From positions 33,639-97,638 of the forward strand of contig CANQNE010000002.1 of the NCBI GenBank assembly GCA_947625135.1: DNA of 64,000 nucleotides, in the 5' to 3' direction. This stretch comes from an uncultured Lachnospiraceae bacterium. Its GTDB lineage: Bacteria > Bacillota > Clostridia > Lachnospirales > Lachnospiraceae. The notes beneath the pieces were generated by a model. The model saw only the letters and a list, made by a program, of their open reading frames with translations, searched no databases and had not been told where the DNA came from. The translations under genes were made by a program, and so were the position numbers. Positions 8,210-15,792 of the stretch are shown piece by piece (the stretch's first letter is position 1; the number at the start of each line of letters is the position of its first letter).

Positions 8210-9232
8210 TCAGCTGGGATCTTTGTCATATCCGTCTGGATTTTGGCTTTGCCATCTCCATGCGTCCTCACACATTTTTTGCAGATCCCGCTCTGCCTTC
8301 CAGCCCAGTTCCTTCTCCGCAAGGGATGCGTCCGCATAGCAGGTATCAATATCTCCGCTTCTCCTGTCGCAGATCTGGTAGGGGATCTTATGTCCCACCA
8401 CCTGTTCAAAGCTGCGGATGATCTCCAGCACGCTGTACCCGATACCGGTACCAAGATTGTAGATTTTGACACCCTCACGGTCGTGAAGATGCCGGATGGC
8501 TTTCACATGGCCGATGGCAAGATCCACCACATGGATATAATCCCGGACGCCGGTGCCGTCGGGAGTATTGTAATCGTTTCCGAATACATTTACATGATCC
8601 CGCTTGCCCACAGCCACCTGTGTCACATAGGGAACCAGATTGTTGGGGATTCCTTTGGGATCCTCTCCGATCATACCGCTCTCGTGAGCGCCAATGGGAT
8701 TGAAATACCGGAGAAGGGTGACGTTCCACTGGTGATCAGACACATAAAAGTCCTGAAGGATCTCTTCGATCATCAGCTTGGTTCTGCCGTAAGGATTGGT
8801 GACGGAAAGCGGAAAATCCTCACGGATCGGCACGGTCTTCGGCGCGCCATATACGGTAGCGGAGGAGCTGAACACAATGTTCTTTACGCCGTGCCGGCGC
8901 ATCACATCACAGAGTATCAGCGTGCCCGTCACATTGTTATGATAATATTCCAGCGGTTTTTCCACGGATTCGGGAACTGATTTCAGACCCGCAAAATGAA
9001 TAACCGCATCAATGGATTCCCTGCTGAAAATCTCTTCAAGACCTTCCCGGTCCAAAATGTCCGTCTTGTAGAACGTAATCTGTTTGCCGGTCAGTTTTTC
9101 GATCCGTTTCAGACTTTCCTCACTGGAATTGTAAAGATTATCTACTACCACTGTCTGATATCCGGCCTCCAAAAGCTCCAGACAAGTATGGCTGCCGATA
9201 AAGCCTGCGCCTCCCGTAACTAAAATTGCCAT
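8210..9232 (-). CDS. galE: UDP-glucose 4-epimerase
   Basis: 340 residues, the usual length. The NAD-binding TGGAGFIGSH motif is at residues 6-15, SSSATVYG carries the catalytic serine/threonine region, and NPYGRTK holds the Y-x3-K pair. GalE interconverts UDP-glucose and UDP-galactose for galactose use and cell-wall glycans. The start at 9232 has GGAGG seven bases upstream. No gal operon partners are adjacent. It is separated from rpsU by a strong hairpin, so it probably has its own weak promoter or depends on read-through. Confidence 0.95.
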   Translation of the reverse strand: MAILVTGGAGFIGSHTCLELLEAGYQTVVVDNLYNSSEESLKRIEKLTGKQITFYKTDILDREGLEEIFSRESIDAVIHFAGLKSVPESVEKPLEYYHNNVTGTLILCDVMRRHGVKNIVFSSSATVYGAPKTVPIREDFPLSVTNPYGRTKLMIEEILQDFYVSDHQWNVTLLRYFNPIGAHESGMIGEDPKGIPNNLVPYVTQVAVGKRDHVNVFGNDYNTPDGTGVRDYIHVVDLAIGHVKAIRHLHDREGVKIYNLGTGIGYSVLEIIRSFEQVVGHKIPYQICDRRSGDIDTCYADASLAEKELGWKAERDLQKMCEDAWRWQSQNPDGYDKDPS

Positions 9233-9267
9233 AAACGTACCTCCGCGTTTTCATCTGAAATTTTAAA

Positions 9268-9300
9268 ATAAGAGCATATCCAAAGATATGCTCTTTTTTA
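9268..9300. terminator. Bidirectional terminator after rpsU
   Basis: AAGAGCATATC (9270-9280) and GATATGCTCTT (9285-9295) form an 11 bp stem with a 4-base loop. T-rich tracts flank it on both strands. It lies directly after the rpsU stop codon. Confidence 0.8.
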
Positions 9301-9308
9301 TAAACATA

Positions 9309-9485
9309 TTAGTTATATTTGCGTTTTCTTGCCGCTTCTGATTTTTTCTTACGCTTTACGCTGGGTTTTTCGTAATGTTCTCTCTTGCGGATTTCCTGCT
9401 GGATACCTGCCTTGGCGCAATTCCTTTTAAATCTGCGAAGTGCGCTGTCAAGAGTTTCATTTTCTTTCACGACTACGTTTGACAT
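9309..9485 (-). CDS. rpsU: Small ribosomal subunit protein bS21
   Basis: 58 residues read from ATG at 9485: starts [20 protein letters not shown], is strongly basic and ends in [12 protein letters not shown], matching bS21 length and composition. bS21 lies on the 30S platform near the anti-Shine-Dalgarno region. GGGAGG lies 7 bases before the ATG. A 7 bp hairpin sits just upstream of that site, and a clear promoter precedes it. Confidence 0.97.
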   Translation of the reverse strand: MSNVVVKENETLDSALRRFKRNCAKAGIQQEIRKREHYEKPSVKRKKKSEAARKRKYN

Positions 9486-9500
9486 AACCTAACCTCCCTC

Positions 9501-9528
9501 CAGTTGTCAGATTGTGCAGATACAACTG
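9501..9528 (-). promoter_or_regulatory. Leader hairpin before the rpsU ribosome-binding site
   Basis: CAGTTGT (9522-9528, minus strand) pairs with ACAACTG (9501-9507) and ends directly at the GGAGGG ribosome-binding region. A structured leader on a ribosomal protein gene suggests autoregulation, but no known leader family was recognised. Confidence 0.45.
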
Positions 9529-9552
9529 TTAGGTGCTTTTGCACTAAAAAAA

Positions 9553-9580
9553 ATTATAACATATTTTTTAAATTCGTCAA
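9553..9580 (-). promoter_or_regulatory. Housekeeping promoter for rpsU
   Basis: TTGACG (9575-9580) and TATAAT (9553-9558) on the minus strand with a 16 bp spacer, in an AT-rich stretch between alaS and rpsU. Confidence 0.75.
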
Positions 9581-9599
9581 CCGTTATTGCAATATTTAT

Positions 9600-12245
9600 T
9601 TAGTTTTTTATCATATTCGCCAAAAGCGCGCCGGCTTTTGACAGTGCGTCGTCGATCCCGGCAGGATTTTTGCCGCCGGCCTGAGCCATATTTGGCCTGC
9701 CGCCGCCGCCGCCACCGATGAAGGAGGCGATGCCTTTGATCAGATTTCCCGCATGGGCGCCTGATTTTATGGCGCCGTCCGTTGCCATAGCCATCAGGTT
9801 CACCTTGCCGCCATGTTCGGAAGCAAGCACCACAACGCCTTCACCCAGCTTTTCCTTCAGCTGGTCGCCCAGATCACGCAGACCGTTCATATCCACATTG
9901 GACAGCTTCAGCCCAAGGAACTTGCAGCCGTTAATCTCCTGCACCTGATCGGTCACATCTCCCATGGCTTCCTTTGCCGCCTTGCTCTTTAAGGATTCGT
10001 TCTCGCTCTGCAGCGCCTTGATCTCCGTATTCAAAGAGTGGATCTTTGCAGCCAGCTCTCCCGGCGTTGTCCGTGCTTCCCGGGCTGCCTGCTGCAGCTG
10101 TTCTTCCAGCTGTGCAAAATAAGCCAGCACGCCGGAGGCAGTTACCGCCTCGATCCGGCGCACACCTGCCGCAATTCCTGTCTCAGACAGGATCTTAAAC
10201 ACGGAAATGGCGCTGGTATTGGACACATGGGTGCCGCCGCAAAGCTCAATGGAATACTCTCCCATATTCACTACCCGGACGATATCCCCGTACTTCTCGC
10301 CGAACAGCGCCATTGCGCCGGTCTTCTTTGCCTCATCGATGCTCATCAGATCCGTGCGTACCGGATAAGCCTGTTGGATACTCTCGTTCACAAGCTGCTC
10401 TACCTGCTGAAGTTCCTCCGCCGTCATAGGCGCAAAATGGGTAAAGTCAAAACGGAGGCGGTCAGCATTTACCATGGAACCGGCCTGCTCCACATGAGTT
10501 CCCAGCACAGTGCGCAGCGCTTTATGAAGAAGATGTGTAGCGCTGTGATTCTTGGCGGTGGACTGACGTTTTTTCTCATTGACCTGCAGGGAAACCTGAT
10601 CGCCCACTGCGAACATGCCCTTTGTCACCTTGCCCACATGGCCGATCTTGCCTCTGGACAGCTTCACTGTATCGCAAACGACAAATTCCGCTCCGTCCTT
10701 TGTGATCAGTCCGGTATCGGCCTCCTGACCGCCGCTTGTGGCATAGAAAGGGGTGGCGTTTACGATGACCGTTCCGGCGTCCCCTTCCGCAAGAGCCTGT
10801 ACAAGCTCTGTTTCTGTAGTAAGGACGGTGATCTCTGACTGTCCCGTCAGCGTTTCATAGCCGGTAAACTCAGAAGTGACAGACGGATCGATGGACTCAT
10901 ATACCGTTACGTCCGCGCCCATATAATTGGTGACCTTTCTGGCCTTTCTCGCCTTTGTCCGCTGCTCTTCCATACAGGATTTAAATCCGGCTTCCTCCAC
11001 AGTAAATCCGGCTTCCGCCAAAATCTCCTTTGTCAGATCAAGGGGGAATCCGTAAGTATCGTATAATTTAAATGTATTCTCCCCGGACAGCTCTGTGACG
11101 CCTGCAGCCTTCATTTCCTTCTGCATTTCCGTGAGAATGGAGAGACCCTGATCGATGGTCTTCGCAAATTTATGTTCTTCCTCTGTCAACACCCTGAAGA
11201 TCATGGACTGCTTTTCCTCAAGCTCCGGATAACCGGATTTGGAACCTTCAATCACCGTGCCGCTGAGTTTGGCTAAAAATTCACCCTGAATCCCCAGAAG
11301 TCTGCCGTGCCTTGCAGCCCGGCGGATCAGGCGGCGAAGCACATAGCCCCTTCCCTCATTTGAGGGCATGATGCCGTCGGAGATCATAAAGGTAGCGGAA
11401 CGGATATGGTCCGTGATCAGACGGATGGATACATCCTTTGCCTCATCTTCTTTATAGACTGCATGGGCAAGGCTGCAGACATGATCACGCAGCGCCTTTA
11501 CTGTATCTACATCGAAGATGGAATCCACGTCCTGCACCACTGCGGCCAGCCGCTCCAGTCCCATGCCGGTGTCAATATTTTTGTGTTCCAGCTCCTCATA
11601 GTTGCCTTTGCCGTCGCCGTCAAACTGGGTGAACACGTTGTTCCAGATCTCCATATAGCGATCGCAGTCGCAGCCTACCGTACAGTCCGGTTTTCCGCAG
11701 CCGTAGCGCTCGCCTCTGTCATAATAGATCTCGGAACAGGGGCCGCAGGGGCCTGCGCCGTGTTCCCAGAAATTGTCTTCCTTCCCAAAACGGAAAATAC
11801 GCGCCTTGGGAATACCGATCTGCTCGTTCCAGATCCGGAAGGCTTCTTCGTCATCCTCATAGATAGAAGGATATAACCGGGATTCATCCAGCCCGATCAC
11901 TTTGGTGAGAAATTCCCATGACCAGGCGATGGCCTCCTCCTTGAAATAATCCCCAAAAGAGAAATTCCCCAGCATTTCAAAAAAAGTACCGTGTCGGGCA
12001 GTTTTCCCCACATTTTCAATATCCCCGGTACGGATACATTTCTGGCAGGTAGTCACCCGCTTTCTGGGCGGTGTCTCCTGACCTGTAAAATAAGGCTTCA
12101 AAGGCGCCATGCCGCTGTTGATCAGCAGCAGGCTGTCGTCATTGTGAGGTACAAGGGAAAAACTCTTCATCGCCAGATGCCCTTTACTCTCAAAAAACTC
12201 TAAAAACATTCTGCGCAGTTCGTTTACGCCATATTTCTTATTCAC
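9600..12245 (-). CDS. alaS: Alanyl-tRNA synthetase
   Basis: 881 residues, the usual bacterial length, starting at a GTG (12245) seven bases after GGGAGG; the frame runs further upstream but without a site. The class II catalytic core begins with MFLEFFESKGHLAMKSFSLVP and includes the RHGTFFEMLGNFSFGDYF segment. The editing domain carries the HSATHLLHKAL zinc motif and CGGTHVSNT. The C-terminal DHHA1 domain ends in a glycine-rich IGGGGGGRPNMAQAGG loop. It charges tRNA-Ala and hydrolyses Ser/Gly-tRNA-Ala. The start overlaps the end of a 47-residue membrane ORF by 8 bases, suggesting translational coupling. No T-box leader was found. Confidence 0.98.
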   Translation of the reverse strand: MNKKYGVNELRRMFLEFFESKGHLAMKSFSLVPHNDDSLLLINSGMAPLKPYFTGQETPPRKRVTTCQKCIRTGDIENVGKTARHGTFFEMLGNFSFGDYFKEEAIAWSWEFLTKVIGLDESRLYPSIYEDDEEAFRIWNEQIGIPKARIFRFGKEDNFWEHGAGPCGPCSEIYYDRGERYGCGKPDCTVGCDCDRYMEIWNNVFTQFDGDGKGNYEELEHKNIDTGMGLERLAAVVQDVDSIFDVDTVKALRDHVCSLAHAVYKEDEAKDVSIRLITDHIRSATFMISDGIMPSNEGRGYVLRRLIRRAARHGRLLGIQGEFLAKLSGTVIEGSKSGYPELEEKQSMIFRVLTEEEHKFAKTIDQGLSILTEMQKEMKAAGVTELSGENTFKLYDTYGFPLDLTKEILAEAGFTVEEAGFKSCMEEQRTKARKARKVTNYMGADVTVYESIDPSVTSEFTGYETLTGQSEITVLTTETELVQALAEGDAGTVIVNATPFYATSGGQEADTGLITKDGAEFVVCDTVKLSRGKIGHVGKVTKGMFAVGDQVSLQVNEKKRQSTAKNHSATHLLHKALRTVLGTHVEQAGSMVNADRLRFDFTHFAPMTAEELQQVEQLVNESIQQAYPVRTDLMSIDEAKKTGAMALFGEKYGDIVRVVNMGEYSIELCGGTHVSNTSAISVFKILSETGIAAGVRRIEAVTASGVLAYFAQLEEQLQQAAREARTTPGELAAKIHSLNTEIKALQSENESLKSKAAKEAMGDVTDQVQEINGCKFLGLKLSNVDMNGLRDLGDQLKEKLGEGVVVLASEHGGKVNLMAMATDGAIKSGAHAGNLIKGIASFIGGGGGGRPNMAQAGGKNPAGIDDALSKAGALLANMIKN

Positions 12246-12381
12246 TATCTTTCCTCCCAAGCGCATCCTTTGCGTCTTTTTTCTTTCGCAAAAATTTTCC
12301 CAAAAAAACGCCGGCAATGGCAACCGCCACCAGCAGCGCCGCTTCAATAAAGTACGTCAAGAAAGAGCTTACTATAGCCAT
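12238..12381 (-). CDS. 47-residue membrane protein coupled to alaS
   Basis: ATG at 12381, with AGGTGA shortly upstream, opens a 47-codon frame. It contains one strong membrane helix (ALLVAVAIAGVFLGKFL, residues ~15-32) followed by a highly charged tail (RKKKDAKDALGRKDSE). Its last eight bases overlap the alaS GTG start, and the alaS ribosome-binding site lies inside it. A promoter 55 bp upstream serves both genes. The codon pattern and topology look real, but I do not recognise a family or function. Possibly it is a leader ORF that sets alaS translation. Confidence 0.65.
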   Translation of the reverse strand: MAIVSSFLTYFIEAALLVAVAIAGVFLGKFLRKKKDAKDALGRKDSE

Positions 12382-12435
12382 ACGCTCACCTTTCCTTCTG
12401 TTTTGTTTAACATCTGCATTTTACACACTGTTAAA

Positions 12436-12464
12436 ATGATAGCATACCAGTTTCGTTATTTCAA
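12436..12464 (-). promoter_or_regulatory. Housekeeping promoter for the membrane ORF-alaS unit
   Basis: TTGAAA (12459-12464) and TATCAT (12436-12441) on the minus strand, 17 bp apart, with TGC before the -10. It lies just downstream of rnhA. Confidence 0.7.
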
Positions 12465-12471
12465 GTAAAAA

Positions 12472-12945
12472 CTAAAGTCCCTCATCCGTCATAAGCCCGT
12501 CTCCGTCCGCCGCGGAGGTAGCCAGCTTGTCGCAGCGCTCATTATAGGCATGTCCGTTGTGCCCTTTTACCCATATAAATGTGACACTGTGGGGCTTCAT
12601 TGCCCTTAGCAGCCGCTGCCACAGATCTACATTCTTCACGGGGCCGCTGCTTCCCCGCCAGTTTTTTTTCAGCCAGCTGTCCATCCAGCCCTTATTAAAA
12701 GCATCCGTCAGATATTTGGAATCACTGTAAAGATCCACCTGACAGGGTTTTGTCAGCGCCTCCAGCCCTGCGATGGCGGCCATCAGCTCCATGCGGTTGT
12801 TGGTGGTGCGCACATACCCGCCGGAAAATTCTCTCGTATGTAAGGTTCCCTTAGAATCCAGAAAGGTCAGGACAGCGCCGTAGCCTCCCGGCCCCTCCGG
12901 GTTGCCTCTTGCGGCGCCATCCGTGTATAAATCTACATGTGTCAT
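12472..12945 (-). CDS. rnhA: Ribonuclease H (type I)
   Basis: 157 residues from ATG at 12945, with GAGG upstream. All four acidic catalytic positions are visible: LYTDGAARGNP, NRMELMAAI, YSDSKYL and NERCDKLA. It also has the basic-loop lysines and tryptophans (GWMDSWLKKNW). It degrades the RNA strand of RNA:DNA hybrids. A type II enzyme, rnhB, is also encoded in this window. It follows the CmpB-like membrane gene by 25 bases. Confidence 0.96.
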   Translation of the reverse strand: MTHVDLYTDGAARGNPEGPGGYGAVLTFLDSKGTLHTREFSGGYVRTTNNRMELMAAIAGLEALTKPCQVDLYSDSKYLTDAFNKGWMDSWLKKNWRGSSGPVKNVDLWQRLLRAMKPHSVTFIWVKGHNGHAYNERCDKLATSAADGDGLMTDEGL

Positions 12946-12970
12946 ACGTTTCCTCATTTCAAAAATATGC

Positions 12971-13447
12971 CTAATATTTCTGTCTTTCCGGCAGAAAAAT
13001 CTGCAGATAGTCCGGCTGCTCCTCTTCAAAAACCAGCCAGCGGATCAGGTCGTCCAGTACAATCGCCACCAGGCACAGCGCTGAAAAGGCCAGCGCCATA
13101 GGCAGGCAGATCTGTCCCATCAGGTTAAAGGGCATATTGTGGTAATCCCATACATGCCAGCCCTTCCAGAGATTCACCATGCAGCCGGTGACAAATTCCC
13201 CGCAAAGCACAAAAATATCGCAGCGGATCACCTGCTTCCACAGAGGCGCCTGCCATGCAGGCTGTTCATTCTGGACAGAGCAGAATAAAAAACAGATTGC
13301 GCCCAGAAGGTACATGGACCAGTGGGACCAGCCCCGGTGCAGCACCTCGATGTAATAGTAGGCGCAGCCGCCTAAATGAAACAGTAATACATATTTAAAT
13401 ATCTGTCTTGATAATCGTCTTGCCATTTGTCTGTACGTTGTCTTCAT
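12971..13447 (-). CDS. CmpB-like putative ABC transporter permease, short form
   Basis: 158 residues from ATG at 13447. Upstream TTG and downstream ATG starts are possible, and none has a strong site. Four hydrophobic segments and the pattern GEFVTGCMVNLWKGWHVWDYHNMPFNLMGQ match the conserved core of the CmpB-type membrane family (often labelled putative ABC transporter permease). No ATPase partner is nearby, so the transport role is unproven. A longer relative of the same family lies at 59844-60944. It begins 30 bases after the amidohydrolase and is probably co-transcribed with it. Confidence 0.75.
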   Translation of the reverse strand: MKTTYRQMARRLSRQIFKYVLLFHLGGCAYYYIEVLHRGWSHWSMYLLGAICFLFCSVQNEQPAWQAPLWKQVIRCDIFVLCGEFVTGCMVNLWKGWHVWDYHNMPFNLMGQICLPMALAFSALCLVAIVLDDLIRWLVFEEEQPDYLQIFLPERQKY

Positions 13448-13477
13448 AAAGACAAGTATGCGCAGAATCAAAACAGA

Positions 13478-14776
13478 CTATGCACAAATTCTCTCTACAA
13501 TGCGGGCGCATTGCCGGTAGATCATGTTTGGATCTTCATCGATATAGAACTTTCTGTCCTCATAGAGGATCTTGCCGGCGATCATAGTCAGGGCCACGTT
13601 ATCCTTGCTTCCACTGTATACAAGGTTCTTTACAAGATCGTTTATGGGCTGCATATTTGGTCTTTGCAGGTCGATGAGGATCAGGTCTGCCTGTTTGCCC
13701 TCTGCCAGCACGTCGCAGTCCGGCAGGCACATAGCGCCGGCGCCGCCAGTGGTGGCCGCCTTCAGCACCAGATCGGCGGGCATGGCCGCGGAATCCTTCC
13801 TTTTCAGCTTCTGCAATCCGGTCATCAGCGCCATTTCCTTGAACATATCCAAACAGTTATTGCTGGCAGGCCCGTCTGTCCCGATGGCAAGTGAGATTCC
13901 CATCTCCGCCATAGCCGCAAGAGGCGCGATACCGCTTGCCAGCTTCATATTGGAGCCCGGATTTGTCACTACCCACATGTGATGGTTTCGGAAGATTTCC
14001 ATATCTCCCTTTGACACATGCACACAGTGGAACCCTCCGCCGCCATATTCAAACATGCCCAGACTTTCCAGAAATACGGTGGGGGTCACGCCGTAACGCT
14101 CTATGCAGCCTGCTACCTCCGCCGCCGTCTCCGAATTATGCGTGTAAACCGGCGCCTTCAGCTTGCGCGCCAGCTTTGCCACATCCTTCAGCATAGATTT
14201 ACAAGTGGTGTATTCCCCATGAAAACCAAGCTGGTATGAGATCAGCGGATGCACCTGATTATACTGCATATACTCTTCCTCCAGCGTCTGTACATTGCCG
14301 CCGAAATCATTGATGCGTCCGCACAGCACCGAGCGGAAGCCAGTCTCTATGGACGCCTTCACAAATGCCTCCGGCTCCATATACATATCAAAGCAGGCGG
14401 TGATGCCGCTTGTAAGATATTCCAGAAAAGCCAGCTTTGACAGCCAGTATACATCGTCTGCGGTGAGCTTTGCCTCTCTCGGAAACACCTGCCGCTCCAG
14501 CCAGTCCTGCAGAGGCAGGTCATCGGCAAGGGAGCGCAGGAAGGTCATGGCAGAATGGGTGTGGGCATTTTTAAAACCCGGCATCAGAAGGTTTCCGGCG
14601 CCGTCGATCTCCCGATCCCACTTTATGGACGCATACTGATCCGCTGGGAAATCCTGAGATCCTTTTCCTGCGCCCACATAAGCGATCCGATCGTCAAAAA
14701 CCCACAGCTCGCCCTCAAAAATGTCCTTTCCTTCCTCCATAGTCAATATTTTCGCATTATAGATTCGTGTATTCAA
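13478..14776 (-). CDS. Amidohydrolase, 5'-methylthioadenosine/S-adenosylhomocysteine deaminase type
   Basis: 432 residues starting at a TTG (14776) seven bases after AGGGG. Metal-binding signatures of the ATZ/TRZ amidohydrolases are present: PGFKNAHTHSAMTFLR, a YTHNSETAAEV histidine and the LAIGTDGPASNN aspartate. This group deaminates MTA, SAH or adenosine. The neighbour downstream of spoIVA, purine nucleoside phosphorylase, directly precedes this gene by 45 bases, so a purine nucleoside salvage unit is plausible. The exact substrate cannot be fixed by sequence alone; guanine or hydroxyatrazine-type substrates are less likely given this context. Confidence 0.85.
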   Translation of the reverse strand: MNTRIYNAKILTMEEGKDIFEGELWVFDDRIAYVGAGKGSQDFPADQYASIKWDREIDGAGNLLMPGFKNAHTHSAMTFLRSLADDLPLQDWLERQVFPREAKLTADDVYWLSKLAFLEYLTSGITACFDMYMEPEAFVKASIETGFRSVLCGRINDFGGNVQTLEEEYMQYNQVHPLISYQLGFHGEYTTCKSMLKDVAKLARKLKAPVYTHNSETAAEVAGCIERYGVTPTVFLESLGMFEYGGGGFHCVHVSKGDMEIFRNHHMWVVTNPGSNMKLASGIAPLAAMAEMGISLAIGTDGPASNNCLDMFKEMALMTGLQKLKRKDSAAMPADLVLKAATTGGAGAMCLPDCDVLAEGKQADLILIDLQRPNMQPINDLVKNLVYSGSKDNVALTMIAGKILYEDRKFYIDEDPNMIYRQCARIVERICA

Positions 14777-14821
14777 ACGAGTTCCCCTTTTCTTTCATGC
14801 TGTCCCTTATGTTGTCATCCT

Positions 14822-15655
14822 TCAGAGCATGTCCCCCATGGCGGCTACAGAAGCCTTTATGAGACTTTTGAACAGCGGCGCCACCCGGTCTGCCGTCTCC
14901 TTGACTTCCTCGTGGGTAAGCGGCTTTGGAGAAATGCCCGCTGCCAGATTGGTGATGCAGGAAATGCCGCACACCTTCATGCCGGCGTGAACGGCTGCAA
15001 TGGCTTCACAGGCGGTACTCATCCCCACTGCGTCCGCGCCCATCGCACCGGCCATGCGGATCTCCGCAGGAGTCTCATAGCTTGGGCCAGTCAGCTGGAT
15101 ATAAACACCTTTTTTCAGCGGGATCTGCAGTTTTCCGGCTTCCCGTTCTATGATCCCGTTCAGTCCGGGATCATATACATGGGACATATCCGGGAAACGC
15201 ACGCCCAGTTCGTCAATATTCTGGCCGATCAGGGGATTGGGCACAAAGCTGGCAATATGATCTGTGATTACCATAAAGTCTCCTGCCCGGTACGTATGGT
15301 TAATGCCGCCGGAAGCGTTTGTCAGAAATAGGAGCTTCGCTCCCATCCGGCCCATGAGACGGATGGGCAGTACCACATCTGTGATGGAATATCCCTCGTA
15401 ATAATGTACCCGTCCCTGCATGATCACAACAGGCACGTCCTGAATGTGAGAAAACACAAACCGGCCTTTATGTCCGAATACGGTAGATATTGGAAACCCT
15501 TCGATCTCATTATACTCAATGACGCCCTCCTGCAAAAGCTCGTCGGCAAGGGCCCCAAGACCGGAGCCCAATACAAGCGCAGCTTTTGGGGTAAAGGGAA
15601 TTTTATTGCGGATGCTCTGATAACAGAGTTCCAGCTTCTGATATACCGGATTCAT
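14822..15655 (-). CDS. Purine nucleoside phosphorylase
   Basis: 277 residues from ATG at 15655 preceded by GGGAGGG; the long upstream extension has no support. Typical trimeric PNP motifs are seen: LVLGSGLGALAD, the phosphate-binding VHYYEGYS, NASGGINHTYRAGDFM, the substrate loop QLTGPSYETPAEIR and ADAVGMSTACEAI. It phosphorolyses purine nucleosides to free base and (deoxy)ribose-1-phosphate. It sits upstream of the amidohydrolase, suggesting one salvage operon. A strong hairpin separates it from spoIVA, so it should have its own promoter, which I could not define. Confidence 0.95.
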   Translation of the reverse strand: MNPVYQKLELCYQSIRNKIPFTPKAALVLGSGLGALADELLQEGVIEYNEIEGFPISTVFGHKGRFVFSHIQDVPVVIMQGRVHYYEGYSITDVVLPIRLMGRMGAKLLFLTNASGGINHTYRAGDFMVITDHIASFVPNPLIGQNIDELGVRFPDMSHVYDPGLNGIIEREAGKLQIPLKKGVYIQLTGPSYETPAEIRMAGAMGADAVGMSTACEAIAAVHAGMKVCGISCITNLAAGISPKPLTHEEVKETADRVAPLFKSLIKASVAAMGDML

Positions 15656-15697
15656 TTCAGCCCTCCCAAAATTGCATACATAACAGACAACACAACA

Positions 15698-15736
15698 GGA
15701 AAAAACCACTTGCAGTTTTGTCAAATGGTTTTTTCC
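15698..15736. terminator. Terminator after spoIVA
   Basis: GGAAAAAACCA (15698-15708) and TGGTTTTTTCC (15726-15736) form a perfect 11 bp stem whose arms carry the A/T tracts, so it may stop transcription in both directions. Confidence 0.7.
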
Positions 15737-15792
15737 GTTTTCTTGATTATATGAAATTTTATGGAAAAAGTCCAGTCTATTTGTCCGGTTTA

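Noticed and set aside
12382..12471. T-box riboswitch before alaS
   Set aside because: No conserved T-box sequence or antiterminator is visible; the interval holds only a promoter and a short leader.
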